A stretch of 5,863 nucleotides of DNA from contig JALQUY010000094.1 of NCBI GenBank assembly GCA_023260615.1, positions 1 to 5,863 on the forward strand, in the 5' to 3' direction. Positions 5,185 to 5,863 of the stretch are shown here, piece by piece. Made by a program: the position numbers and the translations under genes. This stretch comes from Schleiferiaceae bacterium (GTDB lineage Bacteria; Bacteroidota; Bacteroidia; Flavobacteriales; Schleiferiaceae). Position 1 is the first letter of the stretch. The number at the start of each line of letters is the position of its first letter. The notes under the pieces are model-generated. The model saw nothing but the letters and a program-made list of their open reading frames with translations, had not been told where the DNA came from and ran no database searches.

Positions 5185-5863
5185 ATGATTTCACGCCTTA
5201 CCGCCTTGTTTTTTCTGATGAGTTTGGCCACCCAAGGGCAAATTCTTTCCATTGATCCTCCGTTCCCTACGCAAACGGATACCGTCACCATTCTGTACAA
5301 CGCAACGCAAGGCAATGGCGCCCTCGTGGGGGTCACCCCCGTCTACGCACATGCCGGCGTGATCACTACGGCGAGCACGTCTCCCACAGATTGGAAGTTT
5401 GTGCAAGGGCAGTGGGGCCAGCCAACGCCCTCCGTCCTCATGACAGATATGGGCAACAACGTGCACAAGATTGAGTACCACATGCCGACTTTTTACGGCT
5501 ATCCAGTAGCTTCTACGACGGTGCTCCAAATGGCTTTCGTCTTCCGCAATGCGGCGGGCACGATCGTCGGCCGCTCCACAGATGGCTCCGACATTTACTA
5601 TCCAGTCTATCCAGCAAATGCGGGCTTACTCGCTGCATTCTTTACCCCGGATGACCACCGCATCACCAACCCGGGCGACACCTTGGCCATCCACGCTGCC
5701 GCCAATGCTAACGCGACCTTGACCCTCTACGACAACGGGGTATTGGTGGCTTCCGATACGGCTGCTCAGCACCTCTACCACAACTTGGTGGTGACAGGCA
5801 ATGGGCAGCACCTCTTGGAGTTTGTTGCCTTTGACGGGACCTCCACGGCGCGCGATACGGTTT
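5185..5863 (+). CDS. Secreted alpha-amylase-type protein, N-terminal fragment
   Basis: The frame is open from ATG 5185 to the right edge (226 codons) with no stop. A signal peptide is clear: Arg4, hydrophobic LTALFFLMSLA, with likely cleavage at ATQG-Q19. Residues about 22-142 form a beta-sandwich-like domain containing DTVTILYNATQGNGAL (32-47), VTPVYAHAGVIT (50-61), PTDWKFVQGQWG (67-78) and MAFVFRNAAGTIVGRSTDGS (116-135). I recognise this type as the N-terminal module of large Bacteroidota secreted alpha-amylase (GH13) proteins, which often end in a type IX secretion sorting domain; neither is visible here, so the enzyme call is by family recall. From about residue 143 a second Ig-like module begins (ITNPGDTLAIHAAANANATL, then LYDNGVLVAS). 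It starts 40 bases after the 4539-5144 gene, behind inverted repeats and a promoter-like box, so it is probably a separate transcription unit. Confidence 0.7.
   Translation, partial: MISRLTALFFLMSLATQGQILSIDPPFPTQTDTVTILYNATQGNGALVGVTPVYAHAGVITTASTSPTDWKFVQGQWGQPTPSVLMTDMGNNVHKIEYHMPTFYGYPVASTTVLQMAFVFRNAAGTIVGRSTDGSDIYYPVYPANAGLLAAFFTPDDHRITNPGDTLAIHAAANANATLTLYDNGVLVASDTAAQHLYHNLVVTGNGQHLLEFVAFDGTSTARDTV

Noticed and set aside
5191..5529. Minus-strand reading frame of 112 codons
   Set aside because: It is antisense to the secreted alpha-amylase-type protein, which is open to the window edge and has a signal peptide and recognisable module.
1..5863. CRISPR arrays, insertion sequences, rRNA or phage genes
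   Set aside because: No regularly spaced repeats, transposase motifs, terminal inverted repeats or other RNA genes were seen; the only structural RNA is tRNA-Leu.

Overview
The window looks like a chromosomal segment of a Bacteroidota bacterium with moderately high G+C. Three things point there: boxes resembling the Bacteroidota promoter element TAnnTTTG, signal peptides that mostly end in Ala-Gln, and a secreted protein whose N-terminus resembles Bacteroidota alpha-amylase-type proteins. No Shine-Dalgarno sequence stands out at most starts, as is usual in that phylum. I cannot name a genus.

Left third (1-2426, minus strand): a tight three-gene operon read right to left. It encodes a BtaA/DUF3419-like aminocarboxypropyl transferase (1482-2426), a UbiA-superfamily membrane prenyltransferase (619-1485) and the N-terminal part of a PEP-synthase/PPDK-type ATP-binding protein (start at 628, running off the left edge). 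The genes overlap by 4 bp and 10 bp, so they are probably translationally coupled. Together they suggest an unassigned lipid- or quinone-like pathway (inference).

Middle (2518-2673, plus strand): a class II tRNA-Leu(UAA) with its own TAnnTTTG promoter and a hairpin/T-tract terminator. The terminator hairpin overlaps the start codon of the next gene.

Right part: a 424-residue exported protein, probably an outer-membrane beta-barrel (2637-3911), overlaps tail-to-tail by 69 bp with a small exported protein on the minus strand (3843-4271). That small gene is head-to-head with a 90-residue winged-helix-like, membrane-anchored small protein (4270-4542); their start codons overlap within a single CATG. 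The 90-residue gene is coupled by an ATGA overlap to another exported beta-strand-rich protein (4539-5144). Last, a large secreted, probably starch-active protein starts at 5185 and runs off the right edge.

The most striking overall pattern is that five protein-gene starts (2426 minus, 2637, 4270, 4271 minus, 5185) each have a one-mismatch TAnnTTTG box exactly 4 or 5 bases before the ATG. Given where transcription starts relative to this box in Bacteroidota, those mRNAs would be leaderless or nearly so. This explains how the genes can be packed with overlapping starts and a terminator across a start codon. Essentially all of the window is covered by genes; there is no gene-free stretch over 300 bases.
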